Shown piece after piece: positions 60,386-64,000 of a stretch of DNA of 64,000 bases (position 1 is the first letter of the stretch; each line of letters opens with the position of its first letter). The notes below the pieces were generated by a model that worked only from the letters and a program-made list of their open reading frames with translations, had not been told where the DNA came from and did no database searches. Both the position numbers and the translations under genes were made by a program. This stretch comes from Hypericum androsaemum (taxonomy: Eukaryota; Streptophyta; Magnoliopsida; Malpighiales; Hypericaceae): contig OZ023184.1 of assembly GCA_963995505.1 (NCBI GenBank), positions 3,534,001-3,598,000 of the forward strand, read 5' to 3'.

Positions 60386-60568
60386 TTGTTTAACCATTAG
60401 TATCCGGTCCACTGGGCCAACTAATCCAATTCGAGCTGGGTAGGACTTTTCAAAAGTGGCAAAGCTCTCCCAACAAGTATTTAAAACTACTGCGTACCCA
60501 AAAAATCAAACCCGAGACCTTGTTAAGCTAGAACAACTCCCTCATCAGTTGATCTAAATGTATGTTGA
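60386..60568 (-). mobile_element. SINE-like insertion at the 3' end of cysteine-rich gene copy 2
   Basis: Similar sequences TCAAAAGTACCAACTTTT (60368-60385) and TCAAAAGTATCAACTT (60569-60584) flank it, like a diverged target duplication. The complement begins GATCAACATACATTTAGATC and has a B-box-like GGTCTCGGGTTTGATT. The same family occurs in profilin intron 2. Confidence 0.6.
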
Positions 60569-60710
60569 TCAAAAGTATCAACTTCTAAAGCAGAACGATC
60601 TCCTATTGTTGCATTCAGAGAAAATAATATTATATCTTAAGAAAAAAGAGTGATGAAGTATGATTGTAGTCATTGCTTGGTGTTTTCTATTACTATAAAT
60701 GACTTTCTCT

Positions 60711-62257
60711 GGAATCAATGATGTGCAAGTTCTTTTGGTTAAGTGGAACTGATCATCGGAAAATTTGCTGGATCTCTTGGGACAACATCTCCCTTCCAAC
60801 TAAAAATGGTGGACTTGGTATTTCAAGACTGGATTTAAAGAATGAGGCCCTCCTTTCTAAATGGATATTTAGATACTTCTCCAGTCCTGATTCGCTTTGG
60901 GCAAAGTTGGTGAAGTGTTTGCATATCTCGAGGTCTAGCCCAAACCTACCTTTTCCTCTATCTAAGATTCCATACAATGGTCGCAATAGTGGTGTCTCGG
61001 AATCCATTGTCAAATCTTCACTGGATAACAGTGTAATTCCTAGGAAATTCAGGGATGGTTGCTCCATGTTGTTACGAGGAGGAAGTGAGACAAAGTTTTG
61101 GGAAGACATTTGGGCTTGTGACCAAGCTTTCAAGGATAAATTCCCTCTTTTATACTCGGTTTCCTTACAAAAATGGGACTCAATGGCTAATTACGGGTCT
61201 CATCTTCAAGGTACGTGGTCTTGGCTTTTGAGTTGGAGAAGGTCATTGAGGGATTGGGAGCTGTCAAGTTTTGAGTTGCTGATGCAGGTGATAAGTGGAT
61301 GCCATCCTCGGGTTTCTGGCCGAGACGCCCTCAAATGGGCTTAAGACAGTTCGGGCATATTCTCGGTTAAGAGTCTCTACTCTCAGGCATTTGTAGGATA
61401 TTAATTTTTTTCTCCTGAAGTCATGCGCAAGGATAGGACCAATCTTATCCCTTTCAAGATCTCTTGTTTCCTTTAGCAAGCCTTGCAGAACCGAATCACG
61501 ACCCAGGCCAATCTGCTTTGTTTGGGCTTGATTTCGCAGCAGGCCACAAGCTGTGTTCTCTATGCGGACGGCTACTCCGCTCATCCTTTTTCTGAGTCTG
61601 CAAATCACCTATTCTTAGGCTGCTCCTTTGCTATCAAGGTGTGGAACTACTTTACTAGAATGGCAGGTATGTCTTGGGTACAAGTGGACAGTTTGGATAG
61701 GGCCCTGCCTGCATGGATGGGAATGGTGGATACCGAGGGAGCTAATAGCAAGATTTGGTATACTATATTTGCTTCAGTTGTCTGGTGCAGTTGGCTTATT
61801 AGAAATCATGTGATCTTCCAAGGAGCCTACCCCGACATTAGTGTTTTGATTGCGGATGTTATCAGGAATGCCATGGAATGGCAAAACTGGGCAGACTCTA
61901 GGGACATCTTTTGCAGGCAAAATTTGCTCTTGGTTATTCAAAATATCATGGCTTAGTTCCCTCGGCTGCCCGGGGTGATTTTTTGTGGTCTCTCTAGGAC
62001 CTTGCAACTTTTTGGGCTTCGGCCTCCTCTGGATTAGCTACTTTAAGATTTGTCTGGCAATTCCACTGTTGGTTAATTGCCAGAAAAATCTTTTTCTTTA
62101 GCTATTAGTTAGTCTTGGTTTTTACCTCTCTCGTCCCTCTTCGGAGGGTTGTACAGTGATGGGTGGGGTTTTCACCTCTTTTTATGTGAGGGCTTTCACC
62201 ATTTGCATAGTTGTACATAATACCAAGATCAATATAATTCTACCTTTTCCAAAAAAA
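60711..62257 (+). mobile_element. 5'-truncated LINE (L1 type) with target duplication
   Basis: A 16-bp direct repeat, ATAAATGACTTTCTCT, lies at 60695-60710 and 62258-62273, and the insertion ends in a run of A (62251-62258). It carries the C-terminal part of a LINE reverse transcriptase on the plus strand and lacks everything 5' of it. Confidence 0.9.
60718..61956 (+). pseudogene. LINE ORF2 C-terminal part (after reverse transcriptase, zf-RVT)
   Basis: 60718-61344 encodes FFWLSGTDHRKICWISWDN and GGLGISRLDLKNEALLSKW, typical of the stretch after the LINE polymerase core, and WEDIWACDQAFKDKFP. 61483-61956 gives ANHLFLGCSFAIKVWNYF, the zf-RVT end, and SWLIRNHVIFQG. The two are joined by a segment with stops and a shift (61340-61480). 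Not functional. Confidence 0.88.
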
Positions 62258-62273
62258 ATAAATGACTTTCTCT

Positions 62274-63260
62274 ATCATTATGAATAATAATACTACGGAT
62301 TGGTGTTTTCTATCTGGTATTTTTGTTATGTGTTTATATATTTCCTATTTATTTTTTATAACCTGATATTTTAATATAATTTTTGTACCACTTTTCTAAA
62401 AAAATCACTATGAATAAGATGTCTGTATTCATATGTAAGTATGAGGCAGATGACGCTTTCTTCATTAAACACCTCATTCGCCCTCTTCCGACTCTCCCTC
62501 TCGTCCTCGTTCGTTCGCCCTCTCCCTCTCGTTCTCATTTGTTTCCCCTCTCCCTTCCGACTCAAAAAAAAAGTGAAAGAGAGAGGTTGAGAAGATTTAA
62601 ATGGATTTTAATGATTCGGATGTTTTAAATTATTGCCACGCCAACATGAGAGACAAAATTTATGTGTTACATAAGTGGTCATGCAAGTAAGAAATTAATC
62701 AAATTTGTCATAAAAATGTGAATTAGAATAATCGGGTGGTCAAAAAAGGAAAGAAAAATGAAACCACTTGGTAAAAGTTTCTTATCTAAGTCGATCACAA
62801 TCTCATATGAGATAAGAGTTTCAAAATTCCAAAAAAAAAAAGAAGAGTTACAAAAAATCATATGAGACAAGATTTGATTTTTTTAAAATTTTCAAGTCAT
62901 TTGCTTTGAGAATATTATATTGGATAAATTATGCTCATTTTTTTGGGTAAGGATTAGATGTCTCATTTTTTGAAGTATATGTATCTGTCTCTCTACTTTG
63001 ATTAAATTATAATCCCGAATTTCTTGATAACATCGAAATTAAGCAGGTTTTCCCAAGATTGATCTCGAAAGCATCCGAGATGCTTTGATTTCGTTGCTAA
63101 CAAATACTCGAAACTCGGAAATAAAATTCAATACTCTGGTTTTGATTGAAACAGGTGGAGATCCTTCTATTGTGATCGGAATCAGAAGCAGAGACTTTCA
63201 GGCGAGAAGCGTAACCGCCGATTCTTCCACGAAGCTCCTCGAATTTAGAAACCTCCTTGG
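62274..63260. other. AT-rich intergenic DNA
   Basis: The first part continues the 3' flank of the cysteine-rich copy 2. A pyrimidine-rich segment TCTCCCTCTCGTCC lies at 62490-62560. A plus-strand frame at 63085-63309 (LVLIETGGDPSIVIGIRS) has a sensible composition but no family was recognised. Confidence 0.35.
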
Positions 63261-63267
63261 TTCAATT

Positions 63268-63638
63268 CAACAGCAAGGGTTGGATCGGTGGTACACTCAC
63301 CGACGATAAGGAAATCTTGGTCAGAAAGGGTACGACTGGTAGCTGCCGATGGGGAGAGACGGCGGGCCCCACTCGAACCGGGAACGGGGAGGGAGGGGAG
63401 GACGAAGTCGCCGTCGGCCAAGGCAGAGAACTTCTTAATCTGGACCGCCCTCGACGTCGGCGGCGGTAGTGGATTTGGTGCGGCTGAGGGGGGCGGCGAA
63501 CAAGTGGATTCCCGCGGCAGTGATGGAGTTCATGTTTTGGGCCGTGGACAGGGTGCTCAGGCGAGGCGGGTGCCCGTGGCTGGACCACATCTCCCGGAGA
63601 CCCAGGGTCAGACCATTCAACCTTCTCCATTTTGACAA
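63268..63638 (-). other. Possible first exon of an unidentified gene, frame broken
   Basis: From ATG 63638 the minus strand reads MSKWRRLNGLTLGLREMWSS and NMNSITAAGIHLFAAPLSRT, then stops at TAA near 63437. In another frame the sequence stays coding-like (KFSALADGDFVLPSLP) to a good donor, TTATCG/GTGAGTGT, at about 63296. It is GC-rich compared with its surroundings. It could be a broken exon 1 of an organellar or membrane protein; I do not recognise it. Confidence 0.3.
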
Positions 63639-63639
63639 T

Positions 63640-64000
63640 TTTTAATCAAAATTTAATTTTTATATAAAATTTAAATAAATTCAAGACATCTACTATATTA
63701 TATATCAATATTCAATAAAAAATTAATGAAATATCAAATTTTGTAATTTAATTTTAATAGTACAAAGTTTTTCTTTTCGAGTTTGAAGTATATAAATAAT
63801 TCAACAAAAAAATATATAAAATATCGGCTTTTAGTGATTTATGTAAGGGTAAGGCTGACCACAGGGTCTTACTATAGATTCATACCCTACCTTAGACCCT
63901 ATTTCGACCCATACCCATATCTTACTATAGACCTAGTCAAAGTCAATATACCCTAGACTTGTAAGACAACGATAAGATCCGATCCTCAGAGTATGGATAT
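63640..64000. other. AT-rich intergenic DNA at the right edge
   Basis: No gene seen. ACCCTACCTTAGACCC and TCTTACTATAGA repeat in part between 63865 and 63930, suggesting the edge of an unrecognised repeat. Confidence 0.4.

Larger units (their letters stand above)
54574..60400 (+). pseudogene. Cysteine-rich (defensin-like) peptide gene copy 2, disrupted by several insertions
   Basis: Exon 1 (54574-54625) encodes MSLNCLVVSMMLILFAS and has the same donor as copy 1. Exon 2 begins at 58481 after TGGTGTTTAG and reads TWKAVEARGPI, then CFTKENCLDRSIECDPQVCP to 58590. It resumes at 60308 with the last four cysteines (VCECIDNFCAC) after a 1,717-bp insertion bounded by 9-bp repeats. An LTR element of 3.7 kb (54723-58385) sits in the intron and a SINE-like piece follows the exon 2 end. 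Before the exon insertion it would have had eight cysteines like copy 1, with one residue fewer between Cys4 and Cys5. It has no intact reading frame now unless the insertions are spliced out. Confidence 0.75.

Overview
This is nuclear DNA of a flowering plant, most likely a eudicot. Its host genes are plant types (chloroplast threonine deaminase, profilin, a WAK-like receptor kinase, a CHUP1-like coiled-coil protein, poly(A)-binding protein). They have short GT-AG introns and sit in AT-rich DNA full of plant transposons. I cannot name the species. All coordinates come from reading by eye; protein names rest on recalled family motifs, not on searches.

Layout. 1-2917 (-): threonine deaminase, cut by the left edge. 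3100-21300: a transposon-dominated block. It holds a foldback Mutator-type element, a hAT element, a 5.3-kb Mutator-like element (MULE) with a decayed MURA transposase, a TRIM retrotransposon, a MULE carrying an RNase H fragment, a gag-only Copia element, a minisatellite and a SINE. Most have intact target-site duplications (TSDs). 21845-22961 (+): profilin. 26787-28055 (+): CHUP1-like protein. 29890-31857 (+): WAKL20-type receptor kinase. 32974-36038 (-): poly(A)-binding protein with three apparent lesions. 36300-41130: minisatellite, a 1.26-kb tandem duplication carrying a solo LTR, a palindromic MULE-MITE and a 214-bp duplication. 40800-46553: decayed Copia element (-). 46990-62270: an accessory locus made of two paralogous small secreted cysteine-rich peptide genes (+) flanking four tandem pseudo-copies of the 5' part of a pepsin-type aspartic protease gene (-). 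The end of the window is intergenic DNA with one possible exon.

The cysteine-rich locus is the most unusual part. Copy 1 (47244-47640) looks intact. Copy 2 (54574 to about 60400) has the same promoter, signal-peptide exon and cysteine exon but is split by a 3.7-kb LTR element in its intron, a 1.7-kb insertion in its second exon and a SINE at its stop codon, with a truncated LINE just downstream. The 1.7-kb insertion has a perfect 9-bp TSD and carries the 5' end of what looks like the 26S proteasome ATPase gene RPT6, so it resembles a gene-capturing Pack-MULE.

The host genes are unrelated in function and form no operon or cluster apart from these local duplications. I found no rRNA, functional tRNA or CRISPR array.
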